Source: Georgenia_A wangjunii (GTDB taxonomy: Bacteria > Actinomycetota > Actinomycetes > Actinomycetales > Actinomycetaceae). Taken from it: 64,000 nt of DNA. The stretch is taken from the NCBI RefSeq assembly GCF_036421915.1, contig NZ_JAZGOM010000001.1. The stretch is one strand, 5' to 3'. A program made the position numbers and the translations under genes. Positions 1-8,429 of the stretch are shown here, one piece after another. Positions within the stretch are counted from its first letter, which is position 1. Each line of letters starts with the position of its first letter. The notes beneath the pieces were generated by a model. The model was not told the origin of the DNA. It saw only the letters and a program-made list of their open reading frames with translations, and did no database searches.

Positions 1-761
1 TCGCCGCCGAGGTCGCCGGGCTGCGCTGGCTCGCCGGCGCGGAGCCCGACGGCGGCGCACGCGTGGTCCGCGTTGCCGGCACCGGTCCGGGCTGGCTCGA
101 GACGGCGCACGTCGCGCAGACCGCGCCGGATGCCGCGGCCGCCGAGGCCTTCGGGAGGAGCCTCGCGCGCACGCACGCCGCCGGGGCTCCGGCGTTCGGC
201 AGCGCCCCGCCCGGCGCCCCGGCGGAGGGCGTCATGGGTGCGGCGCCGCTGCCCTGGCACCGCGACCCCGCGGACGCCCGTGCGACGTGGGGCGAGTTCT
301 ACGCGGCGGAGCGGCTCCTGCCGTACCTGGCGGACGCCGTCGGGAACGCCTCGCTCGACGTCGCCGGGGCACGCGTCGTCGAGCGATGCGCCGCCCGCGT
401 GGCCGACGGGCGCTTCGACGCCCCCCAGCCCGCGCTCGTGCACGGCCCCGCCGCCCGGCTGCACGGGGACCTGTGGAGCGGGAACGTCCTCTGGGCCGCT
501 CGCGGCAGCGGTGCGGAGGCCGTCCTCATCGACCCGGCGGCGCACGGCGGCCACGCAGAGTCCGACCTCGCCCAGCTCATCGTCTTCGGCGCCCCGCACG
601 AGGAGCGGATCCGCGCCGCGTACGACGAGATCTCCCCGTTCGCGAACGGCTGGCGCGAGCGTGTGGGGCTGCACCAGCTCCACATGCTCCTCGTCCACGC
701 CGCCCTCTTCGGCGGCGGGTACGGGGAGCGCACCATCGACGTCGCGCGCCGTTACGCCTGA
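1..761 (+). CDS. Fructosamine kinase family protein (5' truncated)
   Basis: The reading frame is open from base 3 at the window edge, so the N-terminus is missing and a GTG at 63 is only an internal codon; about 252 residues remain. The fragment carries the fructosamine/ketosamine-kinase signature HGDLWSGNVLW followed by LIDPAAHGGHAESDLAQL, the catalytic-loop and metal-binding segments of this aminoglycoside-phosphotransferase-like fold. The family phosphorylates ketosamine adducts on glycated amines or proteins in the cytoplasm; the exact substrate here is unknown. It is followed by about 190 bp without a gene before purB. Confidence 0.85.
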   Translation, partial: AAEVAGLRWLAGAEPDGGARVVRVAGTGPGWLETAHVAQTAPDAAAAEAFGRSLARTHAAGAPAFGSAPPGAPAEGVMGAAPLPWHRDPADARATWGEFYAAERLLPYLADAVGNASLDVAGARVVERCAARVADGRFDAPQPALVHGPAARLHGDLWSGNVLWAARGSGAEAVLIDPAAHGGHAESDLAQLIVFGAPHEERIRAAYDEISPFANGWRERVGLHQLHMLLVHAALFGGGYGERTIDVARRYA

Positions 762-952
762 TCGCAGCGACGTGCCGCGCGGGCCGGCTCGCGCCGCCGC
801 CTGGGCGCCCGGACGCGGTCAGCCGCTGGGCATCTCGCCTCCGTCCGGTCACCCGGACGTGGTCAGCCGCCAGACGTCGCGCTTTCGACTCCCCTGGATC
901 GCCTCGCGGACGCGCCCGCCGCGAGGCCCGCCGGCTCTGGGAGGATGGACCC

Positions 953-2416
953 ATGAGCGCCGTCGACCGTCCCCAGCCGGATCCCGCAGCCCGCGTCAAC
1001 CTCGCCGAGCTCGCCCCGGCGATCGCGCTCGACCCGCTCGACGGGCGCTACCGCGGCGTCGTCGCGCCGCTCGTCGACCACCTCTCCGAGGCCGCGCTCA
1101 ACCGGGCCCGCCTCCACGTCGAGGTCGAGTGGCTCGTCCACCTCACCCGCAGCGCCGCCCTGCCGGGTGCGCCGGACCTGAGCGAGGCGGATGTCGCCTA
1201 CCTCCGCGGCGTCGTCGCCGGCTTCGGCCAGGCCGAGATCGCCGAGCTGGCCGAGATCGAGCGGGAGACCCGCCACGACGTCAAGGCCGTCGAGTACTTC
1301 CTCAAGCGCCGGCTCGCCGCCGCCCCCGACCACGTCGGCGCGGGCACGGTGCTGCCGTCGGTGGGCGAGATCGTCCACATCTTCTGCACGAGCGAGGACA
1401 TCAACAACCTCGCCTACGCCCTCACGGTGCGCGACGCCGTCGGGCGCGTCTGGCTCCCCGCCGCGAGCGCCCTCGTCGACGACGTCGCGGCCCTCGCGCG
1501 CCAGCACGCGGACGTCGCCATGCTCGCCCGCACCCACGGCCAGCCCGCCACGCCGACGACGCTCGGCAAGGAGGTCGCCGTCCTCGCGGCGCGCCTGCGC
1601 CGCCAGCTCGAGCGGGTCGGCCGCGCGGAGTTCCTCGGCAAGGTCAACGGCGCCACGGGCACGTACGGCGCGCACGTCGTCTCCGTGCCGACGACCGACT
1701 GGGAGGGTGTGGGGCAGGCGTTCGTCGAGCACCTCGGCCTCACGTGGAACCCCCTGACGACGCAGATCGAGCCGCACGACTGGCAGGCCGAGCTGTACGC
1801 CGACGTCGCGCGCTTCAACCGCGTCCTCCACAACCTCGCGACGGACGCGTGGACGTACATCTCGCTCGGTTACTTCCGCCAGCGGCTCTCCGCCCAGGGG
1901 TCGACCGGTTCCTCGACGATGCCCCACAAGGTCAACCCCATCCGCTTCGAGAACGCCGAGGCCAACCTCGAGATCTCGTGCGCGCTCCTCGACACCCTCG
2001 GAGCCACGCTCGTCACCTCCCGGCTCCAGCGCGATCTCACCGACTCGACGACGCAGCGCAACATCGGCACGGCGTTCGGCCACTCCCTCCTCGCCATCGA
2101 CAACGTCCGGCGCGGGCTCGCCGGCCTCGACGTCGACCCCGAGCCGCTCGCACGCGATCTCGACGGCGCCTGGGAGGTGCTCGGCGAGGCCGTGCAGTCG
2201 GCGATGCGCGCGGCGTCGGTCGCCGGCGCCCGCGGCATGGCGGACCCGTACGAGCGGCTCAAGGAGCTGACGCGCGGCCGCCGCGTCGACGCCGCGGGGA
2301 TGCGCGGCCTCATCGCCGGGCTCGGCCTGCCCGCCGACGTCGAGGCGCGGCTCGCCGAGCTCACGCCGGCCGGCTACACGGGCCTCGCGGCGAGCCTCGT
2401 GCGCCACCTCGGCTGA
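953..2416 (+). CDS. purB: Adenylosuccinate lyase
   Basis: 487-residue fumarase/aspartase-superfamily enzyme that removes fumarate from SAICAR and adenylosuccinate in purine synthesis. It shows the long PurB type: N-terminal LDPLDGRYRG, the ARTHGQPATPTT motif and the superfamily signature GSSTMPHKVNPIRFENAE. The frame is open far upstream, but the ATG at 953 follows a GGGAGGAT stretch and gives the expected N-terminus with a short extra tail of about 25 residues. It appears monocistronic, with VKOR starting 77 bp downstream. Confidence 0.95.
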   Translation: MSAVDRPQPDPAARVNLAELAPAIALDPLDGRYRGVVAPLVDHLSEAALNRARLHVEVEWLVHLTRSAALPGAPDLSEADVAYLRGVVAGFGQAEIAELAEIERETRHDVKAVEYFLKRRLAAAPDHVGAGTVLPSVGEIVHIFCTSEDINNLAYALTVRDAVGRVWLPAASALVDDVAALARQHADVAMLARTHGQPATPTTLGKEVAVLAARLRRQLERVGRAEFLGKVNGATGTYGAHVVSVPTTDWEGVGQAFVEHLGLTWNPLTTQIEPHDWQAELYADVARFNRVLHNLATDAWTYISLGYFRQRLSAQGSTGSSTMPHKVNPIRFENAEANLEISCALLDTLGATLVTSRLQRDLTDSTTQRNIGTAFGHSLLAIDNVRRGLAGLDVDPEPLARDLDGAWEVLGEAVQSAMRAASVAGARGMADPYERLKELTRGRRVDAAGMRGLIAGLGLPADVEARLAELTPAGYTGLAASLVRHLG

Positions 2417-2493
2417 GGCGCCGCAACGCGCGGGAGCGCGACCAGTGACCTAGGTCCCACGGAGACCGACAATCCGCCCATAACGATGTGCGC

Positions 2494-3126
2494 ATGACCT
2501 CCCTCGATGCGCGGCCGCGGCTCGACCTGCGGGCTCTGCGCCACTCCGACGGCTGGATCTTCGGCACGATGCTCTTCTCGGCGTGCCTGAGCCTGCTCGC
2601 CGCGTTCGTGCTCTCCGTGGACGCCGTCGTCCTCGCTGCCGACCCGGACGCCGTGCTCTCGTGCAACATCAACGCGGCGCTCAGCTGCGGCACGGTGGGC
2701 GCGTCGTGGCAGGCGAGCCTCCTCGGGTTCCCGAACGCGTTCCTCGGCCTCGTCACCGAGCCGGTCGTCATCACGATGGCCGTCGCCGCGCTCGGCGGGG
2801 TGCGGTTCCCGCGCTGGTTCATGTTCTCCGCGCAGGCCGTCTACGCCATCGGGCTCACTTTCGCCTACTGGCTCTTCTACCAGTCGATGTTCGTCATCGG
2901 CGCCCTGTGCCCGTGGTGCCTGCTCATCACGATCTCGACCACCCTCGTCTTCTCCACGCTCCTGCACTTCAACATCCGCGAGAACAACCTCTTCCTCTCG
3001 CAGCGGACGCACGAGCGGGCCGTGCGGTTCATCCGGGCGGGGTACGACGCCATCATCGTCATGGTGCTGCTCGGGATCCTCGTCGTCGGCATCGTCCTGC
3101 GGTACGGGCCGAGCCTCCTCGCCTGA
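2494..3126 (+). CDS. Vitamin K epoxide reductase (VKOR) family membrane protein
   Basis: 210-residue polytopic membrane protein of the bacterial VKOR family, which reoxidises periplasmic thiol oxidases (DsbA-like) and passes electrons to quinone. Visible are the loop cysteine pair (C57, C65 in SCNINAALSCG) and the active-site motif CPWC at 139-142 inside a helix. There is no fused thioredoxin domain, so a separate DsbA-like partner must exist elsewhere. The ATG at 2494 is preferred over the GTG at 2488 because a weak -10-like TAACGA lies 7 bases upstream and no Shine-Dalgarno sequence is seen. Confidence 0.9.
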   Translation: MTSLDARPRLDLRALRHSDGWIFGTMLFSACLSLLAAFVLSVDAVVLAADPDAVLSCNINAALSCGTVGASWQASLLGFPNAFLGLVTEPVVITMAVAALGGVRFPRWFMFSAQAVYAIGLTFAYWLFYQSMFVIGALCPWCLLITISTTLVFSTLLHFNIRENNLFLSQRTHERAVRFIRAGYDAIIVMVLLGILVVGIVLRYGPSLLA

Positions 3127-3144
3127 CCTGCCTCGCCCGGCGGA

Positions 3145-3161
3145 ATACCCCCGAGGGGTAT
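3145..3161. promoter_or_regulatory. Predicted CsoR operator
   Basis: A perfect inverted repeat, ATACCCC-CGA-GGGGTAT, lies 57 bp before csoR. The GC core flanked by ATA/TAT is the form of known CsoR operators, and the next genes are csoR, copZ and copA. Repression of the module by apo-CsoR with release by Cu(I) is the likely mechanism. Confidence 0.8.
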
Positions 3162-3218
3162 ATCGTTGACCATGTCAGCGGGCCTACGTGCCCGGCGGCA
3201 GGAGCGGGAGGAGCTGGG

Positions 3219-3500
3219 ATGGCCGGGTACAGCGGCACCAAGGAGGACTACGCCAAGCGGCTGCGCCGTATCGAGGGGCAGGTCCGCGGGATCGCCCGCA
3301 TGGTCGACGAGGACGTGTACTGCATCGACGTCCTCACCCAGATCTCCGCCGTCACCAAGGCCCTCCAGGCGGTCGGCATCGGCCTCGTCGAGGACCACCT
3401 CGGCCACTGCGTCGTCGACGCCGCCCGCTCCTCGCACGCCGAGGGCGAGGAGAAGGTCCGCGAGGCGAGCGAGGCCATCGCCCGGCTCGTCCGGTCCTGA
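3219..3500 (+). CDS. csoR: Copper-sensing transcriptional repressor CsoR
   Basis: 93-residue all-helical CsoR/RcnR-family repressor. The Cu(I) ligand triad is intact with the CsoR spacing: C35, H60 and C64 (C-X24-H-X3-C). The start at 3219 follows a GGAGGAG sequence. The gene follows a perfect palindrome (3145-3161) and precedes copZ and copA, which supports autoregulated copper control rather than nickel or formaldehyde sensing. Confidence 0.93.
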   Translation: MAGYSGTKEDYAKRLRRIEGQVRGIARMVDEDVYCIDVLTQISAVTKALQAVGIGLVEDHLGHCVVDAARSSHAEGEEKVREASEAIARLVRS

Positions 3501-3558
3501 CCGCACACCCGGCGCCGTCGACCGGCGACGCCGCACCACGATGAATCAAGGAGCACCC

Positions 3559-3813
3559 ATGAGCGCCGACCCGGCACCGATCGACCGCACCACCGTCCTC
3601 GACGTCGAGGGGATGACGTGCGGCCACTGCGTCTCCGCGGTGACGAACGAGCTCACCGAGCTCCCCCACGTCTCCAACGTCTCCGTCATCCTCCGCAAGG
3701 GCGGCGCGTCCGAGGTCACGGTCGTCTCCGACGCCGTCCTCGACCAGGACGCCCTGCGCGCCGCGGTGGACGAGGCGGGCTACACCGTCACCGCCGTCCA
3801 CGTCGACGACTGA
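3559..3813 (+). CDS. copZ: Heavy-metal-associated domain copper chaperone CopZ
   Basis: 84-residue single HMA-domain protein with the Cu(I)-binding motif MTCGHC near residue 26. It is expected to carry Cu(I) in the cytosol to the CopA ATPase downstream. The ATG at 3559 follows AAGGAG; the in-frame ATG at 3541 has no such site. It lies 58 bp after csoR and 172 bp before copA. Confidence 0.92.
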   Translation: MSADPAPIDRTTVLDVEGMTCGHCVSAVTNELTELPHVSNVSVILRKGGASEVTVVSDAVLDQDALRAAVDEAGYTVTAVHVDD

Positions 3814-3918
3814 CCTCATCGCCCCGGGGCGATCAGCACCACCCGCCCGCACCGCGACCACCCGGCCGCCCGGTGGCGCCGCTGGCCCACCCGGCGGAAC
3901 CCCCGCACCGCCCCGCCG

Positions 3919-3969
3919 CACCGCCGCCCCACCCGGCGGCACCGCCGCCCCACCCGGCGGCACCGCCGC
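3919..3969 (+). repeat. 21-bp tandem repeat in the copZ-copA gap
   Basis: Two exact copies of a 21-bp unit (3919-3939 and 3940-3960) plus the start of a third lie just before the copA ribosome binding site. A related degenerate unit is seen near 3890. The repeat continues the pattern of small repeats found inside the copA N-terminus. Confidence 0.8.
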
Positions 3970-3985
3970 ACAGGAAGGCCCCGTC

Positions 3986-6625
3986 ATGCCCACCGCCCGC
4001 CCGCTCCCCCAGCACCCCACCCCGTCTCGCGATCAGGTAGGGGTGCCGGGCGGCACCACCCACCCCACCCCCGGTGATCATGCAGAAGTGCCGGGCGGCA
4101 CCACCCAGGCGTACGGCGAGGCAGACCTCGCCGTCGAGGGCATGACCTGCGCCTCCTGCGTGGCCCGCGTCGAGAAGAAGCTCAACAAGCTTCCCGGGGC
4201 GACCGCAACCGTCAACCTCGTGACGGAGTCGGCGCACGTCGTGCTCACCGAGGATGTCGACGACGACGCCCTGCTCGCCGCCGTCACGAGGGCCGGCTAC
4301 ACCGCGACCGTGACGCGGCGTTCCGGCCGGACCGAGGCGACCGGCGCGCCCACCCGCGAGGCGCTTCCGCTCGGCCAGGAGAGGGCGACCGACGGCACCA
4401 CCGACCCGGCACCTCTGCATGATCACGACGGGGAGGCCGCGTTCGACCCGGCACCTCTGCATGATGACGACGGGGTTGCCCCGCTCAGCGAGGACGGGGA
4501 GGGGGTGCTTGCGGGCGGGGGGGCCGACCAGGCCGCCGGCGACGACGTCTCCTCCCCCTCGGAACGCCGCGCCGCCGACCTGCGGCGCCGGCTGCGCGTG
4601 GCCGCCGCGCTGACGGTGCCGGTCGTCGCCCTGTCGATGATCCCGGCGCTGCAGCTCTCGGGCTGGCAGTGGGTCGTCGCGGTGCTCTCGCTCCCCGTCG
4701 TCACGTGGGGCGCGTGGCCGTTCCACCGCTCGGCCGCGCGCGCAGCCCGCCACGGCGCATCGACGATGGACACGCTCGTCTCGGTCGGTGTCATCGCGGC
4801 GACCGGCTGGTCGCTCTGGGCCCTGCTCCTCGGCGGGGCGGGTGAGATCGGCATGCGGATGACGCCGCACCTCTTCCCGGCCGACGGCGCCATGGGCACC
4901 CCGGCCATGCCCGAGCTGTACTTCGAGGTCGCGGCCGTCGTGACGACGTTCCTCCTCGCCGGCCGCTACGCCGAGTCACGCTCGCGCCGCCGCGCCGGCG
5001 ACGCGCTGCGCTCGCTGCTCTCGCTCGGCGCCAAGGACGTCGCCCGGGTCACGGTCGACGCCACCGGCGCCCGGACGGAGCGGCGCGTCCCGGTGAGCGA
5101 CCTCGCCGTCGGGGACCTGTTCCTCGTCCGGCCGGGCGAGAAGGTCGCCACGGACGGCGTCGTCGTCGAGGGCCGCTCCGCGGTGGACACCTCGCTCCTC
5201 ACCGGTGAGCCGCTCCCCGTCGACGTCGCCGAGGGCGACGCCGTCACCGGCGCGACGGTCAACAGCTCGGGGCTCCTGCTCGTGCGGGCCACGCGCGTCG
5301 GGGAGGAGACGACGCTCGCCCACATCGGGCGGCTCGTCACGCAGGCGCAGACCGGCAAGGCGCCGGTGCAGCGCCTCGCCGACCGCATCTCCGCGGTCTT
5401 CGTCCCGGTCGTGTTCGTCCTCGCCCTCGCGACGCTCGTCGTCTGGCTCGCGGTCGGGGCCAACACGCAGGCCGCCTTCACCGCCGCCGTCGCCGTCCTC
5501 ATCATCGCCTGCCCGTGCGCGCTCGGGCTCGCGACGCCGACCGCCCTGCTCGTCGGGACCGGCCGCGCCGCCCAGCTCGGCATCGTCATCAAGGGCCCGG
5601 AGATCCTCGAGTCCACCCGGCGCATCGACACGATGGTGCTCGACAAGACGGGCACGATCACGCAGGGCCGGATGGAGCTCGCCGACGTCCTGCCGGGCAC
5701 CGGCGAGGACACCGCCGACGTCTTGCGCCGGGCCGGTGCCGTCGAGGCCGGGAGCGAGCACCCCATCGCCCAGGCCATCGCCCGCCGGGCCGCCGCCGAG
5801 ACCGGGCACCTGCCCGGCGTCACCGGCTTCGCCAACCACGCGGGCCGGGGCGTGAGCGGGACCGTGCCGCTCACGGCGGCCGGCAGCACAGGCGGACCCG
5901 GCGGCGCGGTCGACGTCCTCGTCGGCCGGCCGGCCTGGCTCGCCGAGCAGGGCGTGGGCGGCGTGGGCGCGCAGGACGAGCTCGGCCGGCGCCACCGCGC
6001 CGCCGAGGAGGATGGCGCAACAGCCGTCGTCGTCGCCTGGGACGGCGCGGCCCGCGGCGTCCTCGTCCTCGCCGACGAGGTCAAGGCGACGTCGGCCGAG
6101 GCGGTCGCCCGGCTCCGCGCCCTGGGGATCACGCCGATGCTGCTCACGGGGGACAACCGCACGACGGCGGAGACGGTCGCCGCGCACGTCGGCATCGACG
6201 CCGAGCACGTCATCGCCGAGGTCATGCCCGACGACAAGCTCGACGTCGTCGCCCGCCTCCAGCGCGAGGGTCGGGTCGTGGCGATGGTCGGCGACGGCGT
6301 CAACGACGCCGCCGCCCTCGCCCAGGCGGGCAGGCAGGGCCTCGGCCTCGCGATGGGCACGGGCACCGACGTCGCCATCGAGGCGAGCGACATCACCCTC
6401 GTCAGCGGCGACCTCCGGGCCGCGCCGACGGCGATCGACCTGTCCCGGCGGACCCTGCGCGTCATCAAGCAGAACCTCTTCTGGGCGTTCGCCTACAACG
6501 TCGCGGCGATCCCGCTCGCGGCCCTCGGGCTGCTCAACCCCATGATCGCCGGCGCCGCGATGGCGGCGAGCTCGGTCCTCGTCGTCGCCAACTCCCTGCG
6601 CCTGCGCCGCGCCGGTGGGGCCTGA
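3986..6625 (+). CDS. copA: Copper-exporting P1B-type ATPase
   Basis: 879-residue Cu(I) efflux pump of the inner membrane. In order: an N-terminal low-complexity stretch, an HMA domain with MTCASC (53-58), a repeat-rich acidic linker (about 113-195), membrane helices, actuator motif LTGEP, the ion-path motif CPC near 508, phosphorylation motif DKTGT near 552, the nucleotide-domain SEHP motif, GDGVND near 769, and the copper-type late-helix motifs YN and MAASS. GGAAGG precedes the ATG. It ends the csoR-copZ-copA cluster. The linker and N-terminus are longer than usual because of in-frame DNA repeats (4031-4107 and 4403-4475). Confidence 0.95.
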   Translation: MPTARPLPQHPTPSRDQVGVPGGTTHPTPGDHAEVPGGTTQAYGEADLAVEGMTCASCVARVEKKLNKLPGATATVNLVTESAHVVLTEDVDDDALLAAVTRAGYTATVTRRSGRTEATGAPTREALPLGQERATDGTTDPAPLHDHDGEAAFDPAPLHDDDGVAPLSEDGEGVLAGGGADQAAGDDVSSPSERRAADLRRRLRVAAALTVPVVALSMIPALQLSGWQWVVAVLSLPVVTWGAWPFHRSAARAARHGASTMDTLVSVGVIAATGWSLWALLLGGAGEIGMRMTPHLFPADGAMGTPAMPELYFEVAAVVTTFLLAGRYAESRSRRRAGDALRSLLSLGAKDVARVTVDATGARTERRVPVSDLAVGDLFLVRPGEKVATDGVVVEGRSAVDTSLLTGEPLPVDVAEGDAVTGATVNSSGLLLVRATRVGEETTLAHIGRLVTQAQTGKAPVQRLADRISAVFVPVVFVLALATLVVWLAVGANTQAAFTAAVAVLIIACPCALGLATPTALLVGTGRAAQLGIVIKGPEILESTRRIDTMVLDKTGTITQGRMELADVLPGTGEDTADVLRRAGAVEAGSEHPIAQAIARRAAAETGHLPGVTGFANHAGRGVSGTVPLTAAGSTGGPGGAVDVLVGRPAWLAEQGVGGVGAQDELGRRHRAAEEDGATAVVVAWDGAARGVLVLADEVKATSAEAVARLRALGITPMLLTGDNRTTAETVAAHVGIDAEHVIAEVMPDDKLDVVARLQREGRVVAMVGDGVNDAAALAQAGRQGLGLAMGTGTDVAIEASDITLVSGDLRAAPTAIDLSRRTLRVIKQNLFWAFAYNVAAIPLAALGLLNPMIAGAAMAASSVLVVANSLRLRRAGGA
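4031..4107 (+). repeat. In-frame direct repeat inside copA N-terminus
   Basis: Two 32-bp copies (4031-4062, 4076-4107) are separated by exactly 45 bp, or 15 codons, and encode DQVGVPGGTTH and DHAEVPGGTTQ. The shared core is GTGCCGGGCGGCACCACCCA. Confidence 0.85.
4403..4475 (+). repeat. Second in-frame repeat in copA, inverted relative to the first
   Basis: Two 31-bp copies (4403-4433, 4445-4475) differ at one base and are offset by 42 bp, or 14 codons. They encode DPAPLHDHDG and DPAPLHDDDG. The segment CCCGGCACCTCTGCATGATC is, with one mismatch, the reverse complement of 4076-4095. Confidence 0.85.
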
Positions 6626-6680
6626 GGTTCTCAGGCACGCGGTGGGGCCGGGACGCGTGACCGCCCGCGAGGAGATCGCG

Positions 6681-6749
6681 CCACCCTCGTGACTCCTGGG
6701 GCGGGTGGGGCGACGTCGCCGCCCCACCCGTCACTCCGGTCACGAGTGG
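6681..6749. terminator. Bidirectional hairpin between copA and metQ
   Basis: A perfect 11-bp stem (6702-6712 with 6720-6730, 7-base loop) is extended by outer pairing of CTCGTGAC (6686-6693) with GTCACGAG (6739-6746). It lies between convergent genes and has no T-tract, as is common in this type of genome. Confidence 0.7.
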
Positions 6750-6858
6750 GGCGCGACCGAGGGCCGAACCGGGACCCGGCGGCCGGCGCCGACCGTCAGG
6801 ACGCCGCGCCGCCGGACGACCGAGCCGTGACCCGGCGCCCGGCACCGACTCGTCAGGA

Positions 6859-7734
6859 TCAGAACGCGGGGATGATCTCCCCGGCCGGCCAGCGCTCCTC
6901 GATGAAGGCGCGGACCTCCTCGGAGTGCAGCGCCTCGTCGAGGGCGACGAGCGCCGGGTCGTCGACGTCCTCGGCGCGCACGGCGACGAGGTTGGCGTAC
7001 GGGTTGCCCTCGCCGGACTCGAGGACGAGGGCGTCCTCGGCCGGGTTCAGCTCGGCCTCGAGCGCGTAGTTGCCGTTGATGACGGCAGCGTCGACGTCCT
7101 GGAGGCTACGGACGAGCTGCGCGGCCTCGAGCTCGACGAGCTCGACGTCCTTGGGGTTCTCCGCGAGGTCGAGGACGGACGGGTCGTCGACGTCGGCGAG
7201 GGTGAAGACCCCCTCCGCCTCGAGCAGCTCGAGCGCGCGCGCCTGGTTCGACGGGTCGTTCGAGACGCCGATCTGGGCGCCGTCGGGGAGGTCGTCGAGC
7301 GAGGTGAGGGTCTCGGAGTAGATGCCGTAGGGCTCGATGTGGACGCCCTCGAAGTGCGCGAACTCGTAGCCCTTCTCCGCCACCTCGGCCTCGTAGTACG
7401 GCAGGTGCTGGAAGAAGTTCGCGTCGAGCTCGCCCTCGGCGAGCTGGACGTTCGGCTGGACGTAGTCGGTGTACTCGACGACGTCGAGGGTGAAGCCGGC
7501 GTCCGCGGCGAGGTTGCGCTCGACGAACTCGAGGATCTCCGCGTGGGGCGTCACGCTCGCGCCGATGACGATGGTCGCGAGCTCTCCATCGCCGGACTCG
7601 GCCGTCGGCGTCGTTCGGCCGCCCTGGTCCGTGGCGTCCTGCTGGCCGCACGCCGCCATCGTCAGCGCGGCGCTGGCGGCGAGGACGACGGCGCCGGTCC
7701 GGCGACGGTGGTGGTGCGAGGTGGTGGTTCGCAT
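6859..7734 (-). CDS. metQ: Methionine ABC transporter substrate-binding lipoprotein
   Basis: 291-residue MetQ/NlpA-family lipoprotein. The signal peptide ends in the lipobox LTMAAC with the lipidated cysteine at 29, and the NlpA fold follows (IVIGASVTPHAEIL, then NFFQHLPYYEAEV). It captures methionine outside the membrane and delivers it to MetI/MetN. The ATG at 7734 is the first codon giving a signal peptide; the frame stays open upstream but that part is antisense to metI. It is the last gene of the metN-metI-metQ operon. Confidence 0.93.
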   Translation of the reverse strand: MRTTTSHHHRRRTGAVVLAASAALTMAACGQQDATDQGGRTTPTAESGDGELATIVIGASVTPHAEILEFVERNLAADAGFTLDVVEYTDYVQPNVQLAEGELDANFFQHLPYYEAEVAEKGYEFAHFEGVHIEPYGIYSETLTSLDDLPDGAQIGVSNDPSNQARALELLEAEGVFTLADVDDPSVLDLAENPKDVELVELEAAQLVRSLQDVDAAVINGNYALEAELNPAEDALVLESGEGNPYANLVAVRAEDVDDPALVALDEALHSEEVRAFIEERWPAGEIIPAF

Positions 7735-7751
7735 GATGTTCCCTTCTTGCC

Positions 7752-8429
7752 TCAGCGGTGGTCCACGGAGCGGGCCACGAGATCGCCGAGCATCTGGATG
7801 AGCTGGACGAGGACGACGATGACGACGACGGTCACGACCATGACGTCTGCCTGGAAGCGGTTGTAGCCGTGGTTGATGGCCAGGGCGCCGAGGCCCCCGG
7901 CCCCGAGCGCACCGGCCATCGCGGAGTAGGACACGAGCGTGATGACGGTGACCGTGACGCCGCGGACGAGCGCGGGCATGGCTTCCCGGACGAGGACCCC
8001 GCCGACGATCCCCAGCCGTGAGGCCCCGACCATCTGGGCCGCCTCGACCTTGCCCGGCGCCACCTCCCGCACGGCCGTCTCCACGAGGCGCGCGAAGAAC
8101 GGGATGGCCGCGATCGACAGGGGCACGACGGCGGACTGCCACCCGAAGGTCGTCCCGGTGAGCAGGCGGGTGAGCGGCAGGATCGCCACCATGAGGATGA
8201 TGAAGGGGATCGAGCGCCCGACGTTGACGACGGTCGAGAGCACGCCGTTGAGCGCGGGCGCCGGGCGCAGGCTCCCCCTGGCGGTCACGACGAGAGCAAG
8301 GCCGAACGGCAGCCCGACGAGCACGGTGACGACCGAGGACAGGGCGGTCATGGAGAGCGTCTCGAGCGTCGCCTCCGGAAGGTTCTCGGTGATGACCCGG
8401 TTGGTGAGGACCCCGTCGAGCCAGCTCAC
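7752..8429 (-). CDS. metI: Methionine ABC transporter permease
   Basis: 225-residue inner-membrane permease with about five helices and the MetI coupling region (EAAQMVGASRLGIV). It forms the channel with MetN and receives methionine from MetQ. Its start overlaps the metN stop by 4 bases, and metQ follows after 17 bp. Confidence 0.93.
   Translation of the reverse strand: MSWLDGVLTNRVITENLPEATLETLSMTALSSVVTVLVGLPFGLALVVTARGSLRPAPALNGVLSTVVNVGRSIPFIILMVAILPLTRLLTGTTFGWQSAVVPLSIAAIPFFARLVETAVREVAPGKVEAAQMVGASRLGIVGGVLVREAMPALVRGVTVTVITLVSYSAMAGALGAGGLGALAINHGYNRFQADVMVVTVVVIVVLVQLIQMLGDLVARSVDHR

Noticed and set aside
3166..3558. Longer version of CopZ reaching back over csoR
   Set aside because: It overlaps csoR entirely in another frame; the ATG at 3559 follows AAGGAG and gives a normal-length chaperone.
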